Assembly: GCA_937959125.1 (NCBI GenBank)
Contig: CALGQU010000101.1
Location: 1-46,445 of the forward strand
Length of the DNA stretch: 46,445 nt
Origin: an uncultured Croceitalea sp.
GTDB lineage: Bacteria > Bacteroidota > Bacteroidia > Flavobacteriales > Flavobacteriaceae
Reading direction: 5' to 3'
Under the pieces are notes generated by a model, which did no database searches, was not told the DNA's origin, and saw only the letters and a list, made by a program, of their open reading frames with translations. Shown piece after piece: positions 27,144-35,453 of the stretch. Position 1 is the first letter of the stretch, and every line of letters starts with the position of its first letter. A program made the position numbers and the translations under genes.

Positions 27144-28214
27144 TCAGAGATCGAAACGAAAGCCCAAGGAAATATTGCGTTGCTCTACGGCAGCGTTCTC
27201 AAAAATGGGGTTCAAATCATACTTAAAATACAATTGGGTGCCGCCGACCCCTACATAGCCACTAAGTCCATAAACGAGGTCGCTAGTATTATAGTCCCTT
27301 CTAAATTTTTCCTTGATACGATCTCCACCTTCCCTAAACTTCAATTTTTGTCGCGTCCCTATATTAAAGCCTCCATACCCCCCAATGCCCAATCGGAATT
27401 TTTTATCAATATGGTAACGGATGGTTTTTTCCGTTTCTTTAAATGTTGATGGTCCAAACTCAAAATGGATCGGAAAGACCAAATGGTCCGTCCTAAATTT
27501 GGATTTGTTGAGTTCCAACGGGGATTCTTGCAATTCCGTTAGATCGCCATTTTCTACAAAAAACTGATTGTCTTTGGGTTTTAGGCCGTTGAACTGAAAC
27601 GAAAAACCGTAATTAAAACGTAAAAAATTACTGTTTTTAAATACCCTGGTCCGCCATTGCCATCCCATTTCAAAAAAGCGACTGCCCCCTATACGGTATG
27701 GGGAATCTCCTAAAGATTCGTTTTCTATAAGCGCATTGTTCAATCCTATCGCAAGAACCAAATCAGAGTAGGTTCGCCTATCGTAACGAAGTTTTCTCTT
27801 CCATTTTTTATTTCCGAATATAAATTCTTCAGCAGGTTTTCCATTGATATCGATGCCAATACGCACTTCAGTAATGGAATCATAATCAATTTCTTCTTTA
27901 AAATTTTCCTCATTACGTTCCAAAAGCGCAATTCTATTTTCTATGATCGCCAGTCGATTTTCAATGTTCAACGCCCTTTTCTTTGCTACTTCTTCTTTTA
28001 GCACCTTGGCCTCATCTGCAGTGATTACTCCTTTTTTTAGTCTTTCGTTGATTGCTTGCACTTCTAATTTTAAGGCATCTTTTTCTTGGGCCGTAATTCG
28101 CGTTTTTTGCTTTTCCAGAACTTCTATTCTCTTTTGCTGAGGAGTTTCTTGGGCATAGGTACCGGTATTGAATGCCATACTGAGCATGGTTAAGACTACA
28201 ACTATTTTTTTCAT
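27144..28214 (-). CDS. Outer-membrane beta-barrel protein with N-terminal coiled coil
   Basis: 356 residues with a Sec signal peptide ending at TYAQ (about residue 21). Residues 22-105 are highly charged and heptad-like (many Lys/Glu with Ile/Leu), predicting a periplasmic coiled coil. From about 110 the chain alternates aromatic and polar residues in amphipathic strands and ends in LGFRFDL, a typical last barrel strand with near-terminal Phe. It is downstream of the anti-sigma and sigma genes on the same strand, with a 128-base gap that holds a palindrome. The context suggests it is either a target or the envelope partner of the sigma system. No specific family is recognised. Confidence 0.75.
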   Translation of the reverse strand: MKKIVVVLTMLSMAFNTGTYAQETPQQKRIEVLEKQKTRITAQEKDALKLEVQAINERLKKGVITADEAKVLKEEVAKKRALNIENRLAIIENRIALLERNEENFKEEIDYDSITEVRIGIDINGKPAEEFIFGNKKWKRKLRYDRRTYSDLVLAIGLNNALIENESLGDSPYRIGGSRFFEMGWQWRTRVFKNSNFLRFNYGFSFQFNGLKPKDNQFFVENGDLTELQESPLELNKSKFRTDHLVFPIHFEFGPSTFKETEKTIRYHIDKKFRLGIGGYGGFNIGTRQKLKFREGGDRIKEKFRRDYNTSDLVYGLSGYVGVGGTQLYFKYDLNPIFENAAVEQRNISLGFRFDL

Positions 28215-28243
28215 GTTTTTTGAGTTTTAAGCTCCCGCTATCC

Positions 28244-28272
28244 ACCCTTGTGTCTATAGTGCGCACAAGGGT
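28244..28272. repeat. Inverted repeat ahead of the barrel-protein gene
   Basis: ACCCTTGTG and CACAAGGGT form a perfect nine-bp inverted repeat separated by 11 bases, 30 bases upstream of the barrel-protein ATG. There is no T-tract on either side, so it is more like an operator or RNA structure than a terminator. Confidence 0.6.
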
Positions 28273-28342
28273 AGTACAGCAGAAATTGATTGATGAATAA
28301 TGGGTTTACGCACAGCTACCTGGAATACGGCGTGCGGTACTT

Positions 28343-29095
28343 TTAATTATTTCGGTCCGCAACTGCAGTGCGTACTTTAAAAAATCCTTCTTTAAGCTTT
28401 TCAAATATTTGGTTACGAAACGATTGATCCAATTCGTCTTCTACTTCGGTCAACAAAGCCATGGCATCTATCTTACCATTTTCTTGTAACAACTTATCCG
28501 TAAGAATTTCTTGTTGGGCAATCCTTAAAAGGGAATCCACTTCGGCATCCGTAACTTGAACGTCATTCTTCTCCAGACCGGAAATCTTTTGCAACACGAC
28601 CTCCAATTGTTGGGCAATAAGCTTGTCGTCTGCATAAACCGGTTTTTCTTCGACTACTGGATGGGCTTGTTCCCCGTCTGCAAGCAGTGTGCCCTTTAAC
28701 ACTAGCTCCTCTGGCTCTTGGTCGTTTGGTGTTACTGTATCGCTTTCCCCATAATCTATAAAATCGTTATTTTCTGTATCCGAGACTACAACCTGAAATT
28801 TGTTATCTAGCCCTTTATTTTCTTCCAGGGTATTCTCCAAGGTTTCGTTAGCTTGTATCTTCTCCGTATTGACTACTTCTACCGCAGTTGTTTTAGAAAG
28901 GGTGTTAAAATACCACCCACTTACTATCATGACACCAATAAAACTGGCCGCTATGGCATACTGCCAGAATCGATTCCCCTTCTTGTTTTCTGGCGATTCC
29001 GAAAGTCCTTCAACCACCTTATCCCATGCTTTTTCCGAAGGTTTGATTTCCCTTTTCGCCAGTCGCTCTTTTATATGTTGTTCCAACCTACCCAT
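28343..29095 (-). CDS. Membrane-bound anti-sigma-like protein
   Basis: 250 residues with one membrane helix at about 44-63 (FWQYAIAASFIGVMIVSGWYF). The 43-residue cytosolic part (EQHIKERLAKREIKPSEKAWDKV) is small and helical, and the long periplasmic part is acidic. There is no zinc-binding HxxxCxxC anti-sigma motif. I infer an anti-sigma role from the topology and from its place 4 bases after an ECF sigma gene; in Bacteroidota such cognate proteins often lack the zinc motif. The periplasmic part ends in a region of charged helices that could sense the envelope or the downstream barrel protein. Confidence 0.7.
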   Translation of the reverse strand: MGRLEQHIKERLAKREIKPSEKAWDKVVEGLSESPENKKGNRFWQYAIAASFIGVMIVSGWYFNTLSKTTAVEVVNTEKIQANETLENTLEENKGLDNKFQVVVSDTENNDFIDYGESDTVTPNDQEPEELVLKGTLLADGEQAHPVVEEKPVYADDKLIAQQLEVVLQKISGLEKNDVQVTDAEVDSLLRIAQQEILTDKLLQENGKIDAMALLTEVEDELDQSFRNQIFEKLKEGFFKVRTAVADRNN

Positions 29096-29099
29096 AATA

Positions 29100-29678
29100 T
29101 CATCCGTTCTTTTTGTTTTTGTCCATCGATGAAATTCCTTTCAACCGTAAATTCTCTTGCAATAGCCTCCTAGCTTTGAATAATTGCGATTTTGATGTTC
29201 CTATGGAAATGTCCAACATCTGCGCAATTTCCTGATGCTTATATCCTTCTATGGCATACAGCACAAACACCATTTTATATCCTTCCGGTAAGCTATCGAT
29301 AAGTTCCTGCACGTATTCCACATCCAACAAAGAGTCGGTATCAGAAATATGGTATGGGTTCTCATTGGGCATCTTTTCATCATCAAAAACCACAAATTGT
29401 TTTTTGCGCAAGTAGGTAATACTTTCACGCACCATAATCTTTCGCAACCAACCTTCAAAACTTCCTCGGTGTTCAAAAGCATCCATTTTTTTGAACGCCT
29501 TTACAAATCCATTGACCATCACATCTTCAGCAAAATGCATATCCCTTATATATTGCCGGCATACGCTTAGCATCTTTGGGGCATAGGTATCATAGATCAC
29601 TTGCTGCGCAGCTCGGTTTTGGGCAACGGCCTGTTTTATTAGGCGTTTTTCATTACTATAAAATGGTATGATCTTCAA
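29100..29678 (-). CDS. ECF-type RNA polymerase sigma factor
   Basis: 192 residues with a sigma-70 region 2 at about 25-92 (YAPKMLSVCRQYIRD, AEDVMVNGFVKAFKKMDAF, GSFEGWLRKIMVRE) and region 4 at about 125-175 (LPEGYKMVFVLYAIEGYKHQEIAQMLDI, then GTSKSQLFKARRLL). This is the compact two-domain ECF design for extracytoplasmic responses. No ATG is available. I prefer TTG 29678 (MKIIPFYSNEKRLIKQA), where family similarity starts. A TTG at 29756 would add 26 residues and lies almost on a TAACCTTTG sequence that could be the promoter. The anti-sigma-like gene follows 4 bases later. Confidence 0.9.
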   Translation of the reverse strand: MKIIPFYSNEKRLIKQAVAQNRAAQQVIYDTYAPKMLSVCRQYIRDMHFAEDVMVNGFVKAFKKMDAFEHRGSFEGWLRKIMVRESITYLRKKQFVVFDDEKMPNENPYHISDTDSLLDVEYVQELIDSLPEGYKMVFVLYAIEGYKHQEIAQMLDISIGTSKSQLFKARRLLQENLRLKGISSMDKNKKNG

Positions 29679-29806
29679 CGGTTTTTTGGTTTGATGTACC
29701 TTTTTAAAAGGTGTTCTATGGATATAGACGTCACCATTTTTTAAATGGTTGCCCAAAGGTTAGAATTTTTACACTAAAATTTTGAAAAGTACTTACAACC
29801 GGACTT

Positions 29807-30784
29807 CTATTTTTTACGGTCCACCACATAATTCACCATAAGGACAAGCGCTTCCTTATACGGAGAATTGGGATATGCATCCAACAAACCAAGGGCTTCA
29901 TCCTTAAAGGTCAACATTTGCTTTACGGCATAGTCCAGACCACCTTGCTGCTTAACATAGGCAATCACCTCTTTCACCCGTTTTTTATTGGTATTGTGAT
30001 TTTTGATGGAATTGATCAACCAACGCTTTTTTTCCTTGGCACTCTGGTTGATGACATATATTAATGGCAGCGTCATCTTCTGTTCCTTGATATCGATACC
30101 CGTAGGCTTGCCGATACGCTCACTCCCGTAATCAAAAAGGTCGTCTTTTATTTGAAAAGCCATGCCGCAGAGTTCCCCAAATTTTCTGAAAATTTCAACC
30201 TCTTTGGAACCAGGTTTTACAGAGGCTGCCCCCATACTGCAACAAGCCGCAATGAGGGTGGCCGTTTTTTGGCGTATGATATCATAATAAATGCTTTCCG
30301 TAATATCCAGTTTACGTGCTTTTTCAATCTGTAAAAGCTCTCCTTCACTCATGGATTTTACGGAATTGGAAATAATCTGCAGCAAATCATGGTCGCCTTT
30401 TTCCAAAGCAACCAACAATCCTTTGGAAAACAAATAATCCCCAACCAAAACGGCAATCTTATTTTTCCATAGCGCATTGACGGAGAAGAAACCCCTTCTT
30501 TTATGGCTATCATCTACCACATCATCATGCACCAAACTGGCCGTATGGATCAACTCTATAATGGAGGCTCCCGTGTAGGTACGTTCGTCCACTTTACCAT
30601 CGTTTAGGAGCTTGGCCGTCAAGAAAACGAACATAGGACGCATCTGTTTTCCCTTTCTATTTACGATGTAGTATGTAATCCTATTGAACAGGGCCACCTT
30701 GGAAGACATGGAAGCCCGGAACTTATCTTCAAAAAGTTCCATTTCTTGTTCTATGGGTTCCCGTATTTGCGCGGCAATTTTCAT
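29807..30784 (-). CDS. Long-chain polyprenyl diphosphate synthase
   Basis: Trans-prenyltransferase that extends farnesyl or geranylgeranyl diphosphate with isopentenyl diphosphate. The first Asp-rich motif DDVVD is at residues 87-91 and the second DDLFD at 214-218, both within typical context (IHTASLVHDDVVDDS, GMAFQIKDDLFDYG). Small residues sit just before the first motif (Ala82), which in this family allows long products. The product is therefore likely the side chain of menaquinone. I chose ATG 30784 (325 residues) over a GTG two codons upstream. It belongs to the IspB-like group; the exact chain length cannot be read from sequence. Confidence 0.93.
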   Translation of the reverse strand: MKIAAQIREPIEQEMELFEDKFRASMSSKVALFNRITYYIVNRKGKQMRPMFVFLTAKLLNDGKVDERTYTGASIIELIHTASLVHDDVVDDSHKRRGFFSVNALWKNKIAVLVGDYLFSKGLLVALEKGDHDLLQIISNSVKSMSEGELLQIEKARKLDITESIYYDIIRQKTATLIAACCSMGAASVKPGSKEVEIFRKFGELCGMAFQIKDDLFDYGSERIGKPTGIDIKEQKMTLPLIYVINQSAKEKKRWLINSIKNHNTNKKRVKEVIAYVKQQGGLDYAVKQMLTFKDEALGLLDAYPNSPYKEALVLMVNYVVDRKK

Positions 30785-30791
30785 CAGCACC

Positions 30792-30799
30792 CAAAGATA
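30792..30799 (-). promoter_or_regulatory. Candidate -7 box for the prenyl synthase gene
   Basis: TATCTTTG on the minus strand is an exact TAnnTTTG match ending only 7 bases before the ATG at 30784. If used, the message would be nearly leaderless. Confidence 0.4.
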
Positions 30800-30974
30800 G
30801 GTACATCTCTGATTTTTAGCGATGTGTTGTGGTTAAAAATAGCTAAAGGCACACAGTTTTAGGATGTACGTCCTTTGATGGCTTATTGAAGCCTTGGAAG
30901 TAAACTATCTCGGGATGGTATACCCTATGGCGGTTACAATAAAACGAAGGAATTCCAGTACAAAAAGAAAATCA

Positions 30975-31099
30975 ATCTCCCCTTTCTTCTTCCCTTTGGT
31001 CAGAATTCATTCCCCTCTTTGTATAAGAGGGGAGCAATCCTTGATTAACCAATTTCGGCTTAGGTTTTGAATAGGGCCCACTTATATGCTAGTAAAGAT
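30975..31099. repeat. Direct repeat, copy A
   Basis: A 125-bp unit that pairs with 31303-31427 without gaps at a fixed offset of 328. It contains the hairpin CCCCTCTT-TGTAT-AAGAGGGG (31012-31032). The left half is nearly identical between copies; the right half has drifted. Confidence 0.8.
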
Positions 31100-31153
31100 T
31101 ATGTTATACCCCTTCTAGCGAAGTCAAGAAGTGACAAAAGCATATGTTATAAT

Positions 31154-31182
31154 GAGGTCTCGACTGCGCTCGACCTGACATT
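31154..31182. repeat. Dispersed 29-bp element
   Basis: Matches 41079-41107 at 26 of 29 bases (GAGGTCTCGACTGCGCTCGA and onward). Its first 14 bases plus flank also occur inverted at 41003-41016. Confidence 0.7.
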
Positions 31183-31229
31183 CTAGCTCAATTATAAATT
31201 GTCGGTTATCGAAATGATGACCATAAGAT

Positions 31230-31270
31230 CCTCCCTTTTCTAAAGGGAGGTGGATTGACACTCAGTGTCA
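31230..31270. repeat. Hairpin pair in repeat island I
   Basis: CCTCCCTTT-TCT-AAAGGGAGG (31230-31250) followed by the palindrome TGACACTCAGTGTCA (31256-31270). Together they make two adjacent stem-loops between the two copies of the long repeat. Confidence 0.65.
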
Positions 31271-31302
31271 AGACGGAGGGATTCCAACACAGACTGAAAC
31301 CC

Positions 31303-31427
31303 ATCTCCCCTTTCTCCTTCCCTTTGGTCAGCATTCATTCCCCTCTTTGTATAAGAGGGGAGCAATCCTTGATTGACGTAAGTTCGACTTAAGTTTTGAA
31401 CGGAGCCAGTTAAATGCCAGTAAATAT
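31303..31427. repeat. Direct repeat, copy B
   Basis: Second copy of the 125-bp unit at 30975-31099, in the same orientation, with the same GC-rich hairpin conserved exactly. Confidence 0.8.
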
Positions 31428-31475
31428 GTGTCATGTCAGCTATTTAAAATGACCGTTATATCCAACTTACGTTAA

Positions 31476-32519
31476 TCAGCTTTTATTGGCCAGTTGTCCA
31501 CAGGCAGCATCAATATCCTTTCCTCTGGAACGCCGTACCGTTACGGTAATTCCGTTGGCTTCCAATGTTCTTTGATACATGCTAATCGCTTTGTTGGTTG
31601 CCTGTCTAAACTCACCATCATCAATAGGGTTGTATTCTATGATATTTACTTTGGATGGTGCAAAACGACAAAATTTAACCAAAGCGTCCACATCTTTTTG
31701 CCTGTCATTAATCCCTTCCCAAACCACATATTCATAGGTTATCCTATTTTTGGTCTTGGCATACCAATATTCCAAGGCTTCCCGTAAATCACGCAAGGGG
31801 AAATTCTCATTGAAAGGCATAATGGATGTACGCACCTCATCTATTGCGGAATGTAAGCTTACGGCAAGCTTGAAGCGTACCCCCTCATCTGCCATTTTTT
31901 TTATCATTTTGGGAACTCCGGAGGTAGATACCGTAATTCTTTTGGGAGACATACCCAGTCCTTCATCCGAAGTTATTTTATCAATGGCTTTAAGCACATT
32001 ATTATAGTTCATCAACGGCTCTCCCATACCCATAAAAACAATATTGCTCAACGGGCGGCCAAAATAAAGTTTGCTTTCATTATCTATGGCTACGACTTGG
32101 TCATAAATTTCATCTGGGTTTAGATTACGCATACGTTTTAAACGTGCCGTAGCACAGAATTTACAATCCAAACTACACCCTACTTGACTGGATACACAAG
32201 CGGTCGTCCTATCCGAAGTGGGTATCAAGACGGATTCTACCACCAAACCATCATGGAGGCGTACCGCATTCTTAATAGTGCCATCATTGCTACGTTGCAT
32301 TTGATCCACCTTAATATGGTTGATCACAAAGTTATCCTGCAACATCTCCCGGGTTTCTTTGGAAACATTGGTCATTCCCTCAAAAGAATGCGCTGCTTTT
32401 TGCCAAAGCCATTCGTACACCTGGTTACCCCTAAACGCTTTATCGCCATTGGAAACAAAAAACTCCCTGAGTTCCTCCTTGGTCAATGCCCTTATGTCTT
32501 TTTTGGGTGTTTGCATCAT
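31476..32519 (-). CDS. rlmN: Dual-specificity 23S rRNA/tRNA adenine-C2 methyltransferase
   Basis: Radical SAM methyltransferase that methylates C2 of A2503 in 23S rRNA and A37 in some tRNAs. The iron-sulfur cluster cysteines are in CSLDCKFC (115, 119, 122). The C-terminal catalytic Cys is at residue 340 in AACGQL. The SAM-binding GMGEPLMN follows, and the substrate domain occupies the first 100 residues. At 347 residues it is complete. It lies 122 bases downstream of queA on the same strand, with a weak hairpin between, so the two RNA-modification genes may be partly cotranscribed. Confidence 0.97.
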   Translation of the reverse strand: MMQTPKKDIRALTKEELREFFVSNGDKAFRGNQVYEWLWQKAAHSFEGMTNVSKETREMLQDNFVINHIKVDQMQRSNDGTIKNAVRLHDGLVVESVLIPTSDRTTACVSSQVGCSLDCKFCATARLKRMRNLNPDEIYDQVVAIDNESKLYFGRPLSNIVFMGMGEPLMNYNNVLKAIDKITSDEGLGMSPKRITVSTSGVPKMIKKMADEGVRFKLAVSLHSAIDEVRTSIMPFNENFPLRDLREALEYWYAKTKNRITYEYVVWEGINDRQKDVDALVKFCRFAPSKVNIIEYNPIDDGEFRQATNKAISMYQRTLEANGITVTVRRSRGKDIDAACGQLANKS

Positions 32520-32535
32520 GATAAAGGTACGTAAT

Positions 32536-32568
32536 GAAAAATCCCCCAGAAGGCCGTCCTGAGGGATT
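32536..32568 (-). terminator. Weak hairpin between queA and rlmN
   Basis: On the minus strand AATCCCTCAG pairs with CTGGGGGATT (one G-U pair), followed by TTTTCATT. It could attenuate read-through from queA into rlmN. Confidence 0.5.
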
Positions 32569-32591
32569 CAATAGTTTTCGTTGTTGCTTTT

Positions 32592-33641
32592 CTAAAGAAT
32601 CAACATGGCATCGCCATAAGAATAAAAACGATAGTTTTCCAAAATGGCCTGCTTGTAGGCCTTCTTCATTAAATCGTGCCCCACAAAAGCGGAAATCATC
32701 ATCAAAAGGGTAGATTTTGGCAAATGAAAATTGGTCACCATACAATTGGCAATACTAAAATCATAGGGAGGAAAAATGAATTTATTCGTCCATCCCTCAA
32801 AAGTATTCAGTGTATGCTCAGAAGAAACGGCGCTCTCCAGACCTCGCATGGCGGTTGTGCCCACTGCGCAAACCCGTTTTTTTCTGGTTTTAGCCCCATT
32901 TACTATTTCCGTTGCCCTTTCATCAATGATCAGTTCTTCACTATCCATTTTGTGCTTGGAAAGGTCTTCAACTTCCACTGGGTTAAAGGTCCCTAGGCCT
33001 ACGTGGAGGGTTACCTCTGCAAAATCGATTCCTTTTATCTCCAATCGCTTTAACAAATGCTTGGAAAAATGCAATCCTGCCGTGGGTGCCGCTACGGCAC
33101 CTTCATGTTTGGCATAAATGGTTTGGTACCGTTCCTCATCTTCTGGGGTAACATCCCTTTTGATATATTTTGGAAGGGGCGTCTCCCCCAGCTCCCGTAG
33201 CTTTCTTCTAAAATCCGTATAGGAACCGTCATATAAAAAACGGAGCGTACGTCCTCTGGAAGTGGTATTATCAATGACCTCGGCCACTAAACTCTCGTCT
33301 TCCCCAAAATAGAGTTTGTTACCGATTCTTATTTTTCGGGCTGGGTCCACCAATACGTCCCAAAGGCGTTGTTCTTCATTAAGTTCACGCAATAAAAATA
33401 CCTCTATCCGTGCTCCGGTTTTTTCTTTGTTTCCAAACAATCTAGCTGGAAACACCTTGGTATTGTTCAGCACCATGACATCACCTTCATCAAAATACTC
33501 GATCAAATCCTTAAACATACGGTGCTCGATCTTGCCAGTTTCCCTATGGATTACCATGAGTTTGGATTCATCCCTATTCTCTGCAGGGTACTCTGCCAAT
33601 AATTCTTTTGGAAGCTCAAAATTAAAATTCGATAATTTCAT
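32592..33641 (-). CDS. queA: S-adenosylmethionine:tRNA ribosyltransferase-isomerase
   Basis: Transfers and rearranges the ribosyl moiety of SAM onto 7-aminomethyl-7-deazaguanine in tRNA, making epoxyqueuosine. Family segments are [42 protein letters not shown] and [12 protein letters not shown] chose ATG 33641 ([11 protein letters not shown], 349 residues, the family's usual beginning). An in-frame upstream start at 33683 would lie inside or before the promoter box at 33668-33675. Confidence 0.97.
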   Translation of the reverse strand: MKLSNFNFELPKELLAEYPAENRDESKLMVIHRETGKIEHRMFKDLIEYFDEGDVMVLNNTKVFPARLFGNKEKTGARIEVFLLRELNEEQRLWDVLVDPARKIRIGNKLYFGEDESLVAEVIDNTTSRGRTLRFLYDGSYTDFRRKLRELGETPLPKYIKRDVTPEDEERYQTIYAKHEGAVAAPTAGLHFSKHLLKRLEIKGIDFAEVTLHVGLGTFNPVEVEDLSKHKMDSEELIIDERATEIVNGAKTRKKRVCAVGTTAMRGLESAVSSEHTLNTFEGWTNKFIFPPYDFSIANCMVTNFHLPKSTLLMMISAFVGHDLMKKAYKQAILENYRFYSYGDAMLIL

Positions 33642-33667
33642 GTACGGTGTTTTGCTTTTTGCGATGG

Positions 33668-33699
33668 CAAATATACAACCCACAGATAGGGGTTGTCAA
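33668..33699 (-). promoter_or_regulatory. queA promoter
   Basis: On the minus strand a TTG (33697-33699) is followed after 21 bases by TATATTTG (33668-33675). This is close to the Bacteroidota consensus TTG-N19-TAnnTTTG. It lies about 27 bases upstream of the chosen queA ATG. Confidence 0.65.
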
Positions 33700-33839
33700 G
33701 TAAAAACCTACTTTATTGGCACCGCCAAAGGGTATTACACCCTAAGACCTGCCGTCCAGTAGGTGGGACTTGTCTTAAAACTAAAATCTTATTTCCAACA
33801 AATGCCCTGCGGGTTTGCCCCAAGGTAGTTTACTAACAG

Positions 33840-35069
33840 CTAATATTCCCTAATGCCAAAACCCGCTTTCTTTAGGTCTTTCCAAAAATCCGGATAGGAT
33901 TTGGAAACCACCATGGCATCGTTGATACCGAGGTCTACTTTTAACGCCAGAGGCGCAAAAGCCATTGCCATTCTATGGTCGTTATAAGTATCGATGTTTT
34001 GGTTTTGCACAAGATTTTTTGTAGCATTTAGGGTGAGGCTTTCTTCTGTTGTGCTTACCGTTGCCCCTAATTTTTCCAGCTCTGTTTTCATTGCTGCCAG
34101 TCTATCCGTTTCTTTAATGGGAAGGGTATGCAAGCCCGTTAAGTGACAATCCATATCCAGGCCTAAGCAGGTTACGGCAATGGTTTGGGCAATATCCGGT
34201 GCATTGGCCAAATCAAGGGTAAGTTCTTTTGCCAGACTATCAGTACTCTTTTTTAAAAGGATGCTGTGTTCTAAAAATGAGGTCTCTACACCAAAAGCTT
34301 TATAGATCTCCGCAAGAACACTATCTCCTTGTAGCGAGTCCTTTTTATAAGCTGTTAAGGTTATTTCACTTCCTACGGCACCCATGGCGACAAGGCTATA
34401 GTAATAGCTGGCCGCGCTCCAGTCAGATTCTACCACAAAAGTCTTCTCCTCTGCTTTGTGAAGCGGATCTATGGTGATGGTATTGTCCGTAAAGTAGGTG
34501 CGTACTCCTAAATCGTTCAGCAAACCCAAGGTCATTTTAATATATGGTACTGAGGTTATTTTGCCTATAAGTTCCAGTTTTAGTCCTTTTGGCAAACGCG
34601 GGGCCACCAACAATAAGGAGGAGATGTATTGGCTACTGACATCCGCTGGGAGGCTTACCTTGTTCCCTTCCAATCGTTTGCCCAAAATACGGAGTGGTGG
34701 GTATCCTTCCTTTTCAGCATACTCAATATTTGCCCCTAATGTTCTTAGTGCTTCTACCAATATCTTAATGGGGCGTTCTTTCATCCTTTTTGAGCCCGTA
34801 AGCAGTACGGAGGTACCTTCCGTGCATGCAAAATAAGATGTCAAGAATCGCATTGCGGTACCCGCATGGTGGATATCTACTTCCCCAGCAGCTATTTCCA
34901 AGCCCTTTTGCATCACCTGGGCATCATCAGAATTGGAATGATTAGCAACCGAAATATCGGGATACAGTGATTGTAACAGTAATAGTCTATTGGTTTCACT
35001 TTTAGAACCTGTGATCCGTATGTTGGCGTTTAGCAGGTCCTTATCAGGTTTGGACAAATGTAGTTTCAA
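33840..35069 (-). CDS. aroA: 3-phosphoshikimate 1-carboxyvinyltransferase (EPSP synthase)
   Basis: Sixth step of the shikimate pathway: joins phosphoenolpyruvate to shikimate 3-phosphate. The opening ITGSKSETNRLLLLQ carries the conserved substrate-binding Lys, Ser and Arg. GTAMRFLTSYFA corresponds to the PEP-binding loop, and KETDRLAAMKTELEKLG and DHRMAMAFAPLAL are present near the end. There is no ATG. TTG 35069 gives a family-like start (MKLHLSKPDKDL, 409 residues), whereas TTG 35114 adds 15 atypical residues. It follows the MazG-like gene; the rest of the aromatic genes in this window lie 7 kb away. Confidence 0.94.
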   Translation of the reverse strand: MKLHLSKPDKDLLNANIRITGSKSETNRLLLLQSLYPDISVANHSNSDDAQVMQKGLEIAAGEVDIHHAGTAMRFLTSYFACTEGTSVLLTGSKRMKERPIKILVEALRTLGANIEYAEKEGYPPLRILGKRLEGNKVSLPADVSSQYISSLLLVAPRLPKGLKLELIGKITSVPYIKMTLGLLNDLGVRTYFTDNTITIDPLHKAEEKTFVVESDWSAASYYYSLVAMGAVGSEITLTAYKKDSLQGDSVLAEIYKAFGVETSFLEHSILLKKSTDSLAKELTLDLANAPDIAQTIAVTCLGLDMDCHLTGLHTLPIKETDRLAAMKTELEKLGATVSTTEESLTLNATKNLVQNQNIDTYNDHRMAMAFAPLALKVDLGINDAMVVSKSYPDFWKDLKKAGFGIREY

Positions 35070-35122
35070 GGTAAGGCTGTTTGTTTTTTTGGAACAACGA
35101 TAATAAGCGTCCAAAGATACTT

Positions 35123-35449
35123 CTATTTCAGCTTTTGATTATTATGATGGCGGTCATGGTCGCGTTTGGTTTTTAAATCTAACTTTTTATCAAACGCTTG
35201 TTGTAAATCTACTCCCGTTTGGTTAGCCAAACATAAGACTACAAAAAGCACATCTGCCAACTCTTCGCCTAAATCTTTATTTTTATCGGATTCCTTTTCA
35301 CTCTGTTCGCCATAACGCCGGGCAATGATACGGGCTACCTCCCCAACCTCTTCGGTAAGTTGGGCCATATTGGTAAGCTCGTTAAAGTAGCGTACCCCGT
35401 GTTCTTTTATCCAGTCGTCTACCGCTTTCTGGGCATTTTGGATTTGCAT
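35123..35449 (-). CDS. MazG-like nucleotide pyrophosphohydrolase
   Basis: 108-residue all-alpha NTP pyrophosphatase of the MazG-like group. The metal-binding motif is split as LTEEVGEVARI (residues 31-41) and LGEELADVLFVVLCLA (about 62-77), the usual ExxE...ExxD arrangement. Such single-domain proteins hydrolyse nucleoside triphosphates, often damaged or non-canonical ones, to monophosphates. It is 3 bases downstream of a DUF3857 gene and upstream of aroA, so it is likely in one operon. Confidence 0.9.
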   Translation of the reverse strand: MQIQNAQKAVDDWIKEHGVRYFNELTNMAQLTEEVGEVARIIARRYGEQSEKESDKNKDLGEELADVLFVVLCLANQTGVDLQQAFDKKLDLKTKRDHDRHHNNQKLK

Positions 35450-35453
35450 TTGT

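Larger units (their letters stand above)
30785..31475. other. Repeat-rich intergenic island I
   Basis: About 690 bases without a gene. It holds a 125-bp direct repeat (two copies), three hairpins and short elements shared with the second island near 41 kb. A 64-codon minus-strand frame at 31240-31434 is made almost wholly of repeat sequence and is not a gene. Confidence 0.75.

Noticed and set aside
28343-29095. Classical zinc-binding anti-sigma factor
   Set aside because: The HxxxCxxC motif is absent; only topology and gene position support an anti-sigma role.
30975-31427. Possible CRISPR array or transposon
   Set aside because: Only two copies, 125 bp long, with unequal spacer content, no cas genes and no transposase; they are simple dispersed repeats.
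31240-31434. 64-codon minus-strand frame between the prenyl synthase and rlmN
   Set aside because: It is made of repeat copy B and the adjacent hairpins, so the open frame is a by-product of the repeats.
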